Source of the DNA: Noviherbaspirillum malthae | GTDB lineage: Bacteria > Pseudomonadota > Gammaproteobacteria > Burkholderiales > Burkholderiaceae_D | Length of the DNA: 64,000 nucleotides | Assembly (NCBI RefSeq): GCF_015352985.1 | Contig: NZ_JACYXF010000004.1 | Coordinates: 1-64,000, forward strand | Direction: 5' to 3' | In this document: positions 26,356 through 35,551 of the stretch, piece by piece | Position numbering within the stretch: the first letter of the stretch is position 1 | How the letters are laid out: the number at the start of each line of letters is the position of its first letter | Made by a program: the position numbers and the translations under genes | The notes under the pieces: generated by a model | What the model saw: the letters and a program-made list of their open reading frames with translations, nothing else | Told to the model about the DNA's origin: nothing | Database searches by the model: none

Positions 26356-27498
26356 TCAGATCACCCCAAGTTCCCTGAGCTCGTCGATGCGCGGCTGCGC
26401 CAAGCCCCAGTCGCGCAGGATGTCCTCGCTGTGGGCGCCGGGCGGCGCAGGCGGAGCCGGTATCTCCGGCGTGCTGGCGCTGAAGCGCGGCGCCGGTGCG
26501 GGCTGGGTGATGCCATCGATGTCGATGAAGGTGCCGCGGGCCGCGTTGTGCGGATGACGCGGCGCCTCGTCCCAGTCCAGCACGGGCGCGAAGCAGACGT
26601 CGGTGCCTTCCATCAGCGCGCACCATTCGGACTGCGTCCTGGTCTTGAACACATCGGCCAGGCGGTTCTTCAGGATGGGCCAGCCATGAGGGTCGCGCTG
26701 CTCGCGGAAAGTGGGATCTCCGATCCCGCACAATTCGAGCAGCTGCGCATAGAACTGCGGCTCGATGGAACCGATGGCGACATACTTGCCGTCGGCGCAG
26801 GCATAGGTGCCGTAGAAATGCGCGCCGCCGTCCAGCAGGTTTTCGCCGCGCTGGTTGCTCCAGCTGCCGGCCGCCTTGAGACCGTACATCATTGCCGACA
26901 GCAGCGCGGCGCCGTCGGTCATCGCGGCATCGACCACCTGGCCTTTGCCGGTGCGGCCCGCCGCCTGCAGCGCGCACAGCACGCCGAAGGCCAGCATCAT
27001 CGCGCCGCCGCCGAAGTCGCCGATGTAGTTCAGCGGCACCACCGGCGCCTCGCCCGGCCGACCGATCGCATGCAGCGCGCCGGAGATGGCGATGTAATTG
27101 ATGTCGTGCCCCGCTGACTGCGCCAGCGGCCCATGCTGGCCCCAGCCGGTCATGCGGCCGTAGACCAAGCGGGGATTGCGCGCCAGGCAGGGCTCCGGCC
27201 CCAGGCCCAGTCTTTCCATGACGCCCGGCCGGAAACCTTCGATCAGCGCATCGGCCTGCCCGATCAGCTGCAGCAGCGTTTCCGCCGCTTCGGACCGCTT
27301 CAGGTCGATGGCCAGCGACCGCCTGCCGCGCGCCGTGATATCGAAACGATATTCTTCCGGACGCCCTTCCGCACCGCGCCGCGGCCTGTCGATGCGGATG
27401 ACTTCCGCGCCCATGTCAGCAAACATCATCGCGCAAAATGGCGCCGGCCCCAGTCCCGCCATTTCCACAATCTTCAATCCTGCCAGCGGACCTGCCAT
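26356..27498 (-). CDS. alpha-methylacyl-CoA racemase
   Basis: A 380-residue CaiB/BaiF-fold protein. The start [15 protein letters not shown] (ATG at 27496-27498) is preceded by GGGAGAAAG. The racemase catalytic set is present at matching spacing: H131 in [13 protein letters not shown]161 in [11 protein letters not shown] and E246 in [12 protein letters not shown], each five residues beyond His126, Asp156 and Glu241 of the mycobacterial enzyme. This separates it from the transferase branch, which lacks the His. It interconverts (2R)- and (2S)-methylacyl-CoA, needed because the dehydrogenase step is S-specific. Its presence is the best evidence that this cluster degrades methyl-branched acids. 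Confidence 0.9.
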   Translation of the reverse strand: MAGPLAGLKIVEMAGLGPAPFCAMMFADMGAEVIRIDRPRRGAEGRPEEYRFDITARGRRSLAIDLKRSEAAETLLQLIGQADALIEGFRPGVMERLGLGPEPCLARNPRLVYGRMTGWGQHGPLAQSAGHDINYIAISGALHAIGRPGEAPVVPLNYIGDFGGGAMMLAFGVLCALQAAGRTGKGQVVDAAMTDGAALLSAMMYGLKAAGSWSNQRGENLLDGGAHFYGTYACADGKYVAIGSIEPQFYAQLLELCGIGDPTFREQRDPHGWPILKNRLADVFKTRTQSEWCALMEGTDVCFAPVLDWDEAPRHPHNAARGTFIDIDGITQPAPAPRFSASTPEIPAPPAPPGAHSEDILRDWGLAQPRIDELRELGVI

Positions 27499-27535
27499 GT
27501 CTTTCTCCCGTGATGCCGTTTCGTCAAGGCCACAT

Positions 27536-28318
27536 TCAGCGCGGCGCCATGCGGATGGCGCCGTCGAGGCGCACGCTTTCGCCGTTGAAGTATTCATTGC
27601 CGATCATGAATTCCGCCAGCGCCGCATATTCATCCGGCTCGCCGAGGCGCTTGGGAAATGGTACGGACGCCGCCAGTGCATCCTTCACATGATCCGGCAG
27701 CGACTGCAGCAGGCTGGTATTGAAGATGCCCGGCATGATGGTGTTGACGCGGATGCCCTCGTTCATCAGGTCGCGTGCAATCGGCAGCGTCATGCCCACC
27801 AGTCCGGCCTTGGAAGCGGAATAGGCGGCCTGGCCGATCTGTCCGTCCTCGGCCGCGACCGAGGCAGTATTGACAATGGCGCCGCGTTCGCCGTTGGGCA
27901 GCGCTTCCAGCGTCAGCATGCCGGCGGCGGACTTGGCCAGGCAGCGGAAATTGCCGACCAGGTTGATCTGGATGATCTTGTCGAAGGCAAGGGTCGGATA
28001 ATGCCTGATCTCTCCCGTGGTCTTGTCGCGGCTGGCGGTCTTGATCGCATTGCCGGTGCCGGCGCAGTTGACCAGCACGCGTTCCTGCCCGATGGCCTGC
28101 CGCGCGCGGGCAAAGCCGGCGTCGACATCGCTTTCCGACGTGACGTCAACGCGGCAGAAAACGCCGCCGAGTTCGGCCGCGAGTGCTTCGCCCTTTTCCG
28201 CATTCAGATCGAACAGCGCCACCTTCACGCCGCGGGACGCCAGCCTGCGCGCCGTCGCCTCGCCCAGGCCGGAGGCGCCGCCGGTGATGACTGCGGAAAT
28301 CGTATTGTCGAGCTTCAT
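27536..28318 (-). CDS. SDR 3-hydroxyacyl-CoA dehydrogenase (HSD10-like)
   Basis: A 260-residue short-chain dehydrogenase. The NAD-binding motif is TGGASGLGE and NCAG follows. The catalytic Ser153, Tyr166 and Lys170 are in [21 protein letters not shown]. The wording ([43 protein letters not shown]) matches the type-2 3-hydroxyacyl-CoA / 2-methyl-3-hydroxybutyryl-CoA dehydrogenase group. It is the first gene of the minus-strand run, with GGAGGAAAGG before its ATG, and faces the LuxR-type regulator across a 250-bp region with a symmetric dyad. It supplies the third step of beta-oxidation. No enoyl-CoA hydratase is present in the cluster. Confidence 0.9.
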   Translation of the reverse strand: MKLDNTISAVITGGASGLGEATARRLASRGVKVALFDLNAEKGEALAAELGGVFCRVDVTSESDVDAGFARARQAIGQERVLVNCAGTGNAIKTASRDKTTGEIRHYPTLAFDKIIQINLVGNFRCLAKSAAGMLTLEALPNGERGAIVNTASVAAEDGQIGQAAYSASKAGLVGMTLPIARDLMNEGIRVNTIMPGIFNTSLLQSLPDHVKDALAASVPFPKRLGEPDEYAALAEFMIGNEYFNGESVRLDGAIRMAPR

Positions 28319-28461
28319 GATGCGTCCTTTCCTCCCGGGTTGCGCCGCGCCGGCTTTCTTGCAGTGTTGAAAGCAGTCTATCGGCGCGTGACAGGTCCAG
28401 CATCGTCGGAACCGACGAATCAGGATAGCGCGGCGCGACCTTGAGTCTGGAGCGGTCCATG

Positions 28462-28491
28462 CTTGACTTGCTTCAATTGAACGTCGTCAAG
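28462..28491. promoter_or_regulatory. symmetric 30-bp dyad, candidate operator
   Basis: An outer inverted repeat CTTGAC (28462-28467) / GTCAAG (28486-28491) and an inner palindrome TTCAATTGAA (28472-28481) share exactly the same centre, giving 22 symmetric positions in 30. It lies in the divergent region between the SDR-led operon (start 28318) and the LuxR-type regulator (start 28575). The arms include TTGAC, so it could overlap a promoter -35 box. Confidence 0.5.
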
Positions 28492-28574
28492 TACCGGCAC
28501 ATCGCCGGCGATGCAAATCGGCTAGAATTTGTTTCGGGTTTTCGCTTCCTAGCCGCTACACAAGGTCTTCATCC

Positions 28575-31298
28575 ATGATCCGGTCCGCTGGCCTCTCCCG
28601 TCCCTTCCTTTCAAGCAAGCTGAACCCGCCGACAACCACGCCCGCGCAGGTGCCGCGCGATGTCATCTGCGAACACGTGCGCAATGCGCAGTCGGTCAAG
28701 CTGGTTCTGGTGCGCGCACCGGCCGGCTTCGGCAAGACCACCGCGATGGTGCAGTGCCGTTCGCTGCTAGAAGAGAAGCAGATCGAAACCGCATGGATGA
28801 CGCTCGATGCCGCCGACAATGACGCTTCACGCTTCCTTGCCTGCCTCGCCGGCGCCGTCAATCAGCTGACCGCCGAGCACGGCGCGCCGCTGGAGCCTCA
28901 GCTTGCGCGCGCCGGCATGTCGCTGGCAGACATGGCGCTCGGCATCATCGACCGCCTGGCCGGTCACAGCACGCCGTTCGCGCTGTTTCTCGACGACTTC
29001 GAGACGGTGCAGGAACCGACCGTCCTGCGCCTGGTGCGCGAACTGCTCGACAACCTGCCGCGCCGGGGTCAGCTGATCATCGGCTCGCGCGGTCTTCCCG
29101 ATCTCGGTCTTGGCCGCCTGCGGGCTCGAGGCCAGCTGCTCGAGATCGATGCCGCGCAGCTGCGTTTCTCGTTTCAGGAAACGACGGAATTTTTGCTGCG
29201 ACGGCGCAACATCGCCTTGCCGGAAGACGCGCTCTCACAGCTGTACCGCAAGACCGAAGGTTGGGTGGCGGCGCTGTGGCTGGCCTCGGTGGCGCTCGAG
29301 CAGCGCGACGGCCGATCGGAATTCATCGCCCGTTTCTCGGGATCGGAACGCGCGGTTGCCGATTATCTTGCAGAGGATGTGCTCTCCAGCCAGCCGCCGG
29401 ACATCCGCAATTTCCTGCTGCGCACCAGCATCCTGCGCCATCTGAACGAGCCGCTCTGCAATGCGCTGCTGCCGGGGACCGACAGCGCGGCACTTCTGCG
29501 CAGGCTTGAGGAGTCCAATCTGTTCCTGACGCCGATCGACGGAGAGGAACGGTCCTACCGCTACCACAGCCTGTTCGCCAGCTTCCTGCGCACGCAGCTG
29601 GAACGCGAGCTGCCGAATGCGGCGGTCGATCTGCATGCAGCCGCCTCGCAATGGTATGAACATTGCGGCCGTCCGGTTCCTGCCATCGATCATGCGCTCG
29701 AAGGCCGCAATTATCCGCGCGCGGTCGAACTGCTGCGCAGGCATGCGGAAAGCCTGCTCGAAGGCGGCCGGCTGCGGCTGCTGGCCCGCTGGTTCGCCGC
29801 CATTCCGGAAGAGTTCACGCGCGGCTCCGAACTGCTGCAGGTCGTTCATGCCTGGGCGGTATTGCTGACCCGCGGTCCGGTGGAAGCGATGGCATTGCTT
29901 GAAGCGTCCGGCTGCTCCTCGACCAGCGACCCGCAAGTGCTCGCTCATGTGCTGGCGCTGCGGCCGATGATCCTGGCGATGATGGATCGCAAGGAGGAAG
30001 CCTATGCGCTCGGCCGCGAGGCGCTCGCGCGGCTGCCGCTCGGCCATGCCTTCGCCGACAGCGTGCTGGCCAATGAAATGGCCTATGTCTTCGCGGTGAT
30101 GGGCGAATACCAGGAGTCGCGCAGGCTGCTGGACGCCGCGCGCCGCAGCCAGGGCGATGGCCCGAGCGCCTTCAACAAGATGTATTCCGAGTCGGTGGAA
30201 GGCATCATCGACCTGGAGGAAGGCCAGCTGCAGCAGGCGATGGCCCGTTTCCGCATTGCGGTCAGCTCGACCCATGCCGCGTCCTACCGCCACGCCGGCG
30301 GCAACGCCTGGGCCGGCGTGCTGTATGCCGCAGGCCTCTACGAAATCGATGCGCTGGACCAGGCCGAGCATCTGCTGCAGGTCTATGTGCCGCTGGCCAA
30401 GGATGTCGGCCTGGCCGACCACATGATCATCGGCTATACCCTGCTGTCCCGCCTCGCCTTTCACCACGGCGACGTCGACCAGGCCTTCCAGTGGCTGACG
30501 GAACTCGAATACATCGGCCACCAGCGCCGGCTGCCGCGCGTCGTCGGCAGCGCCAAGCTGGAACGCGCCCGCATGCTGGCCCTGCAGGGCAATCTGCAGG
30601 GTGCGCACGAGGAATTCGAACGGGCCGATGCACGTGAAGTGTGGTATCCGATAGTGCATTTGCGCCTGCCGGCCCACGATGTGGACAATCCGCAGATCGG
30701 CGCGCTCAGGCTGCAGATACTCGCCGGCCATGCGGGGGCAGCGCTGCCGGCGCTGGATGCGGCGATCGCCGACGCGCTCGCGTCCAAGCGCAAGCGCAGG
30801 GCACTCAAGCTGAAGATACTGAGGGCGATGGCGCACAAGCTCAACGGCGAGCCGCATGCGGCAGTGGCAGGCATGACCGAGGTGTTGAATGCGGCCAGTT
30901 CCGAAGGCTACATCCGCCTGATCGCGGATGAAGGCATGCACGCGGGCAGGCTGGTGCTTCAAGTGGAGGACGGCATGCGCTCCGAAGGCGTACGCTCCGA
31001 TCCGCTTTTCAGCGTTTATTTGCAGAAGCTCCTGCACGCTTTTGGTCCATCGCTTGTTCCGGAGCCTGAGGAAGTTTCCGAAGAGCCTGTTCAGGCTCTC
31101 GTCGAGCCGCTGACGACGAAGGAGATCCGCATATTGTCGCTGCTGTCGGAAGGCTACTCGAACAGTGCGCTTGCGGAGAAATTGTTCATTTCGGACAGCA
31201 CCGTGCGGACCCATCTGCGCAATATCAATGGCAAGCTTCATGCGCAGAATCGCACGCAGGCGGTTGCGCTGGCGCGCAGGCTGGGGGTGATACGGTAG
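28575..31298 (+). CDS. MalT-type LuxR-family regulator (LAL/STAND)
   Basis: A 907-residue ATP-dependent regulator of the MalT (LAL) class. The N-terminal Walker A is VRAPAGFGKTTAM (about 45-57) and Walker B is FALFLDDFE (about 135-143), a STAND ATPase arrangement. The centre (about 350-800) is TPR-like helical repeats that bind inducer. The C-terminus is a LuxR helix-turn-helix (LTTKEIRILSLLSEGYSNSALAEKLF...TVRTHLRNINGKL). Proteins of this shape are commonly found beside acyl-CoA catabolic operons. It is divergent from the SDR/racemase/thiolase/ligase run and probably activates it when an acyl-CoA or acid is present. Confidence 0.9.
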   Translation: MIRSAGLSRPFLSSKLNPPTTTPAQVPRDVICEHVRNAQSVKLVLVRAPAGFGKTTAMVQCRSLLEEKQIETAWMTLDAADNDASRFLACLAGAVNQLTAEHGAPLEPQLARAGMSLADMALGIIDRLAGHSTPFALFLDDFETVQEPTVLRLVRELLDNLPRRGQLIIGSRGLPDLGLGRLRARGQLLEIDAAQLRFSFQETTEFLLRRRNIALPEDALSQLYRKTEGWVAALWLASVALEQRDGRSEFIARFSGSERAVADYLAEDVLSSQPPDIRNFLLRTSILRHLNEPLCNALLPGTDSAALLRRLEESNLFLTPIDGEERSYRYHSLFASFLRTQLERELPNAAVDLHAAASQWYEHCGRPVPAIDHALEGRNYPRAVELLRRHAESLLEGGRLRLLARWFAAIPEEFTRGSELLQVVHAWAVLLTRGPVEAMALLEASGCSSTSDPQVLAHVLALRPMILAMMDRKEEAYALGREALARLPLGHAFADSVLANEMAYVFAVMGEYQESRRLLDAARRSQGDGPSAFNKMYSESVEGIIDLEEGQLQQAMARFRIAVSSTHAASYRHAGGNAWAGVLYAAGLYEIDALDQAEHLLQVYVPLAKDVGLADHMIIGYTLLSRLAFHHGDVDQAFQWLTELEYIGHQRRLPRVVGSAKLERARMLALQGNLQGAHEEFERADAREVWYPIVHLRLPAHDVDNPQIGALRLQILAGHAGAALPALDAAIADALASKRKRRALKLKILRAMAHKLNGEPHAAVAGMTEVLNAASSEGYIRLIADEGMHAGRLVLQVEDGMRSEGVRSDPLFSVYLQKLLHAFGPSLVPEPEEVSEEPVQALVEPLTTKEIRILSLLSEGYSNSALAEKLFISDSTVRTHLRNINGKLHAQNRTQAVALARRLGVIR

Positions 31299-31335
31299 GG
31301 TGTGGTTGCCAAGACATTGGAATTGCAACGTGCTT

Positions 31336-31520
31336 TGCTCCCTTCTCCCGCAGGCGGAGCGGGGGTTGGAGATGAAGAGGATGTTAAGACCGCAGACGCC
31401 CTTGCTATCGCCCTCACCCCTGCCCCTCTCCCGCCTGCGGGAGAGGGGTTCTGATCTCCGTATTCATATTGGCGCTGTCTTGCTCCCTTCTCCCGCAGGC
31501 GGGAGAAGGGTTGGGGATGA
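31336..31520. repeat. REP-like hairpin cluster
   Basis: Three related C/G-rich hairpins follow the LuxR-type gene. Two have perfect 12-bp arms: CCCCTCTCCCGC (31423-31434) with GCGGGAGAGGGG (31437-31448), and CCCTTCTCCCGC (31485-31496) with GCGGGAGAAGGG (31499-31510). A degenerate copy lies at about 31341-31367. They alternate in orientation and lie between convergent genes, so they may act as bidirectional transcription ends or mRNA stabilisers. Confidence 0.7.
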
Positions 31521-31550
31521 GGGGGGGTTGCCAAGACCGCAGAAGCTCTT

Positions 31551-31680
31551 GCTTGCTATCGCCCTCACCCCCTGCCCCCGCTCCGCGCCCCACGGTTCGG
31601 CTTGCAAGCCGAACGGGCTACGGCAGCGCAAACCGCTGGTTTGCGAAACCCTGCCTTCGCCCCGCCTGCGGGAGAGGGGA
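31551..31680. repeat. dispersed 130-bp intergenic repeat, copy 2
   Basis: Homolog of 12225-12349. It shares GCTTGCTATCGCCCTCACC, the CCCCGCTCC.CGCCCCAC block, a TTCGGCTTGCAAGCCGAA-centred hairpin, GGCAGCGCAAACC and the CGGGAGAGGGGA end. It is five bases longer through a small insertion (AACCCTGCCTTCG region). It directly follows the REP-like hairpins, and the C-rich ends are similar to those hairpins, so both may be parts of one element family. Confidence 0.7.
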
Positions 31681-31732
31681 GTGATTTTTGTTGCACCTGC
31701 TGCGTTCGAAGAAATTTCCTACCCACCTTCCG

Positions 31733-32881
31733 TCAAAGTCCCCGCGAAATCACCTCCTTCATGATCTCGTTCGTCCCCCCGTAAATCCGCTGAATCCTCG
31801 CATCCACATACATGCGCCCGATCAGGTATTCATTCATGTAGCCGTACCCGCCGAACAGCTGCAGGCACTCATCAATCACCTTGCCCTGCAAGTCGCTGGC
31901 CCAATACTTGATCATGGAAGCACCAACCGTATCGAGCCGGCCGGCCACCAGGTCTTCGACACAGCGGTCGACGAAAGCACGTGCCGCGCATACCTGCGTG
32001 GCGATTTCCGCCAGCTTGAATTTGGTGTTCTGAAAATCCGCGACCGGCTGCCCGAAGGCTTGGCGCTCGCGCGTATATTGCAGCGTCGCTTCATACGCGC
32101 CTTCCATCGCAGCCGCTGCGCTTACACCGATCACCGTGCGCTCGTACGGCAGGTCGCTCATGAGCTGGAAGAATCCCCTGCCCTCCTCGCCGCCGAGCAG
32201 GCAGTCCGCATCCACCTGCACATCGTCAAAGAAGAGCTCGGCCGTGTCCTGCGCCTTCAGGCCGATCTTGTCGAGCAGCTTCCCGACCCGATAGCCGGGC
32301 CTGTCGGCAGTTTCCACGATGAGAATCGACGTGCCCTTGGCGCGCTGCGCCGGGTCGGTCTTGGCCACTACCAGCACCAGCCCGGCGAGATAGCCGTTGG
32401 AGATGAAAGTCTTCGCGCCGTTGATCACATAGACGTCGCCGCGCCGCTCGGCCCGGGTGCGGATGCCTTGCAGGTCCGAGCCCGCGCCCGGTTCCGTCAT
32501 TGCAATCGCGCCCACCATTTCCCCGCGCGCCATGCGGGACAAATAGCGCCGCTTCTGCTCTTCCGTGCCGTGATTGAGCAGGTAGTGGGCGACGATGCTG
32601 TGGACGGATGCATTCATGCCGGTCAGGCTGCGGCGCGACATTTCCTCGTAGAAGACAGCTTCATGCCGAAAGTCGCCGCCGCCACCGCCGTACTCCTCGG
32701 GAATGTCGGAGCAGAGCAGGCCGAGTTCGCCCGCCTTGCGCCAGATGTCCTGGCCGACGTGGCCGCGCTTGCGGGCGGCTTCGTCATGCGGAAGCATTTC
32801 CTTCTCAATGAAGCGGACTACCGTATCGCGGACCATCTCCAGTTCTTCGTTCATCCACGACCGCCGGAATTGAATCGCCAT
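31733..32881 (-). CDS. acyl-CoA dehydrogenase, long-chain/isovaleryl type
   Basis: A 382-residue acyl-CoA dehydrogenase. Motifs: AIAMTEPGAGSDLQGI, NGAKTFISNGY, RQAFGQPVADFQ and RIYGGTNEIMKEVI. Because the C-terminal block reads Y-G-G-T rather than Y-E-G-T, the catalytic base should be E247 in LPYERTVIG, as in long-chain and isovaleryl-CoA dehydrogenases. GGAGG precedes the ATG. It is the second gene after an ABC-type solute receptor, only 12 bp apart. It could supply the dehydrogenase step missing from the 21-28 kb cluster, on the far side of the shared regulator. Confidence 0.9.
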   Translation of the reverse strand: MAIQFRRSWMNEELEMVRDTVVRFIEKEMLPHDEAARKRGHVGQDIWRKAGELGLLCSDIPEEYGGGGGDFRHEAVFYEEMSRRSLTGMNASVHSIVAHYLLNHGTEEQKRRYLSRMARGEMVGAIAMTEPGAGSDLQGIRTRAERRGDVYVINGAKTFISNGYLAGLVLVVAKTDPAQRAKGTSILIVETADRPGYRVGKLLDKIGLKAQDTAELFFDDVQVDADCLLGGEEGRGFFQLMSDLPYERTVIGVSAAAAMEGAYEATLQYTRERQAFGQPVADFQNTKFKLAEIATQVCAARAFVDRCVEDLVAGRLDTVGASMIKYWASDLQGKVIDECLQLFGGYGYMNEYLIGRMYVDARIQRIYGGTNEIMKEVISRGL

Positions 32882-32893
32882 GCCATGCCTCCA

Positions 32894-34129
32894 TCAAGGC
32901 CGCTTCATTGCACAGGTCGTCGGCACCTCGGTCTCGGCGGCGGGAATCATCGCCACCGTCTTGAATCCGAAGCCGGTGTTTTCGGTATCGTACCTGACGT
33001 CCTTGCCGTCCTTCTTGCTGTAGACCGACAGCACCAGCGGCTGAATCAGCTGATGATCGCTCTTGCGCATCAGGACCTTGCCGTTGCCGGCTTCGAATTC
33101 CATGCCTTCGAGCGCCTGCGATACCTGCCTCGGATCGGTGGACTTGCTCTTGTTGATCGCCTCCGCCAGCATCTGGATGGTAGTGTTGATGCGCACGTAG
33201 GAAAACTCGAGTCCCGGAAAACGTTTCGCATAGTCGTCGGCGAACTTGTCGAGCTTGTTCGGCGACAGGTTACGGTGCCACTCGGTGATCTGGTAGACGG
33301 TGTTGTCCGGCATGTCGCCGAGCGCCGTCGGTGTGCCGCGCACCGCAGCGAAATAGGTGTAGAAGCGGGTGTTGAGCCCGGCTTCCTTGGAAGCGCGCAG
33401 CAGCAGCGCCAGATCGTTGCCCCAGTTGCCGGTGATGACGGTATCGGCCCCCGACGCCTTGATCTTGGCCACGTACGGCGAGAAATCCTTGACCTTGCCG
33501 AAGGGATGCAGGTCGTTGCCGACGATCTGCACGTCGGGGCGCTTCTTGGGCAGCATGCTGGTGACGGCCTTGGCCATCTGCTGTCCATGCGCGTAATCCT
33601 GCCCGAGGATGAAGACCTTCTTGATGCTCTGGTCCTTGGCCATGTAGTTCGTCAGCGCCTCGACCTTCATCAGGTTATGGGCGTCGAAGCTGTAATACCA
33701 GAAGCTGCATTTGGAATTGGTCAGCTCGGGATCGTTCGACGCATAGTTCAGGAACAGCACCGACTTGTCGGGATTGCGCTCGTTCCATTTGTTGACCGCG
33801 TCGATCAGCGCGCCGGCGGCGCCGGAACCCTGCCCCTGCACGATGAAGCGGATGCCGCTGTCGGTCACTTTCTTGAACAGCGTCAGCGACTCTTCGGGGC
33901 TGGCCTTGTTATCCATCGGCACGATTTCGAGCTTCTGGCCTCCGAGCACGCCGCCCCTTGCATTCACGTCGTCGGCTGCGGCGACGAAACTCTTGTGGCC
34001 GAAGTCGCCTATGCTTGCAAAGGCGCCGGACAAGGGATCGATGTAGGCAATCTTCACTTGTGCGGCAGCGCCGCCGGCCGAAGCCAGGACCGCCGATGCC
34101 GCGAGAGTGCGGACAATCGCTTTGAGCAT
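32894..34129 (-). CDS. branched-chain-amino-acid-type ABC solute receptor
   Basis: A 411-residue periplasmic binding protein of the LivJ/amide type (type I fold). The signal peptide is MLKAIVRTLAASAVLASAGGAAAQ, and the mature protein begins VKIAYIDPLSGAFASIG. Inner motifs include GQKLEIVPMDNKASPEE and VIGNWGNDLALLLRASKEAG in outline. GGAGGAGACATC precedes the ATG. No permease or ATPase genes follow; the next gene is an acyl-CoA dehydrogenase. Such receptors near acyl-CoA genes often bind aromatic or aliphatic acids rather than leucine. The ligand cannot be told from sequence. Confidence 0.88.
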   Translation of the reverse strand: MLKAIVRTLAASAVLASAGGAAAQVKIAYIDPLSGAFASIGDFGHKSFVAAADDVNARGGVLGGQKLEIVPMDNKASPEESLTLFKKVTDSGIRFIVQGQGSGAAGALIDAVNKWNERNPDKSVLFLNYASNDPELTNSKCSFWYYSFDAHNLMKVEALTNYMAKDQSIKKVFILGQDYAHGQQMAKAVTSMLPKKRPDVQIVGNDLHPFGKVKDFSPYVAKIKASGADTVITGNWGNDLALLLRASKEAGLNTRFYTYFAAVRGTPTALGDMPDNTVYQITEWHRNLSPNKLDKFADDYAKRFPGLEFSYVRINTTIQMLAEAINKSKSTDPRQVSQALEGMEFEAGNGKVLMRKSDHQLIQPLVLSVYSKKDGKDVRYDTENTGFGFKTVAMIPAAETEVPTTCAMKRP

Positions 34130-34611
34130 GATGTCTCCTCCATGTGGTTATCTGCGATCCCGCTGAGCGCTCCCGGTACAAGAAAAACAGAACAAATGGA
34201 AAGAGGCACGCGGTTTTCGTATGCGCCATTATTAATCCCGCTCCTTGCGCGGACCTCGTCGGAAGGGACGATTTTGAAGGCGGATTGCATAAGCGAAACA
34301 TGCTTGCGGCCTTTGCAATCGCTGCATATTGCAGCGCATCACGAGGTGCGGTGCCGGTTGCTTCAATGTCTTGCCTGATTACTTTGCCCCAGGAGGTGGC
34401 TGACCGGACGGCAACGGCGAACCGGCAATCGAAGCACTGACGGGAACTCATCCGGATTGAAATAAGGTGACAGTACGCCCGAATTTGAAGTATGCTTCCC
34501 GGACTCGTGGCATCCCTCACCCGCTTCCACACCCAGCTCTGCCCTCGCGCCCCATTCGCGCTCATTCTCTTTCCGGCCCCATCGCTGCCGAGCGCTCATT
34601 CCGGGGCAACC
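34130..34611. other. intergenic region
   Basis: About 480 bp, AT-richer than its surroundings, between the receptor gene (minus) and a STAS-like gene (plus). It must hold both promoters. I see no clear operator or terminator. The frame of the next gene is open from 34492, but that leader is Pro/Ala-rich and not family-like. Confidence 0.3.
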
Positions 34612-35022
34612 GTGGAACTACAACAGATTTATCAGCATGAATTCGTCGAGATCAGCGTCGACAGAAAACGCAACTGGCTATACGCCAACTGGAAAGGCTA
34701 TCAATCGGATGCCTGCATCAAGGAAGGCTGCGAATTGATGCTGACCGCGATGAAGGAATTCAAAGCCGTACACATCCTGAATGACAACAGGCAGGTGCTT
34801 GGCATATGGACAGGTGTGGCGGATTGGCTGGCCCGGAACTGGTTCCCGCGGATGCGCGCCTCGGGAATGAAGAAATTTGCACTGATCTATAGCCCGAGCC
34901 GCTTTTCGCAGATTTCTGCAGATGCCGCGATGCTTCTCTACGACCAGGAAGGCCGTGACGTCGTAGGCTTTCATTCGGAATCCGCGGCGGTCGCCTGGCT
35001 TGCACAGTCCGACGAGCCCTGA
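34612..35022 (+). CDS. STAS/SpoIIAA-like hypothetical protein
   Basis: A protein of about 136 residues. The GTG at 34612 (VELQQIYQHEFVEISVDRKRNWLYANWKGYQ) is my choice because the family-like beta-alpha pattern begins there; an ATG at 34492 would add a 40-residue unstructured leader. The pattern (short strand, YANWKGYQSDACIKEGCELML helix, KAVHILNDNRQV strand, WLARNWFPRMRASGMKKFALIYS) resembles SpoIIAA-like / STAS-fold proteins common in Bacteroidetes and Proteobacteria, of unknown role. No conserved phospho-Ser motif is obvious. It stands alone. Confidence 0.6.
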   Translation: MELQQIYQHEFVEISVDRKRNWLYANWKGYQSDACIKEGCELMLTAMKEFKAVHILNDNRQVLGIWTGVADWLARNWFPRMRASGMKKFALIYSPSRFSQISADAAMLLYDQEGRDVVGFHSESAAVAWLAQSDEP

Positions 35023-35155
35023 ACTCTTCAATTCCACTTTTCCAATGCCCGACCGAGTCGCAGGCTGTCTCACCAGACTGTCGGCTGCACCCGCACTGCA
35101 AAGGCAAAGCCGCAGGCACCTGTGACCAGGCACCTGACTCATGCTTTGAGAGCGG

Positions 35156-35551
35156 CTACTTCAATGTGAAGCGAACGCTTTGAGCGGGCTTGCCCTGCAG
35201 GGAAACCGCGGCAACGGCCTTTGTGCCTTTGTCGACCTTGAAAGTACCCTTTGCTTCCAGCTTGTTTTCACCGGCCGGCGCCAGGGCAACTTCCGTCTTT
35301 TCGCTGCCATTGAGCAGCGTCAGCTTTGCGCTGCCGCCTTTGGTATCGACTTTCCTGCCATGGTCGTCCACATAGATGGCAATGCTGTCGGCCCTGGCCA
35401 CCAGCTCGTACTGCGTTTCCTTCACCTCGCCGACCACGCCGCCGTATTGGGGCTGGTGCGCTTCGCCGTGCGCATGCTTGCCCTGCCCAATGGCGCCGGA
35501 TGCGGCGAGCATCGATGCTGCCGCCAGCACTGCAAGTATTTGCCTTTTCAT
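35156..35551 (-). CDS. periplasmic protein of the metal-efflux operon
   Basis: A 131-residue exported protein with a signal peptide (MKRQILAVLAAASMLAASGAIGQ) and a short His-containing N-terminus (GKHAHGEAHQPQYGGVV). The rest is beta-rich (YELVARADSIAIYVDDHG, VSLQGKPAQSVRFTLK). AAAGGG precedes the ATG. It follows the RND pump gene by 93 bp on the same strand. Proteins like this often close HME-RND operons and may hand metal to the pump or buffer it in the periplasm. No named family is certain. Confidence 0.7.
   Translation of the reverse strand: MKRQILAVLAAASMLAASGAIGQGKHAHGEAHQPQYGGVVGEVKETQYELVARADSIAIYVDDHGRKVDTKGGSAKLTLLNGSEKTEVALAPAGENKLEAKGTFKVDKGTKAVAAVSLQGKPAQSVRFTLK

Noticed and set aside
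29235-31328. A 697-codon open frame on the minus strand inside the LuxR-type gene
   Set aside because: It is antisense to a well-supported 907-residue regulator and shows no domain. Long antisense frames are expected in high-GC DNA. The same holds for frames at 1755-3164, 23051-24994, 31688-34378, 36336-38456 and 36899-39457.
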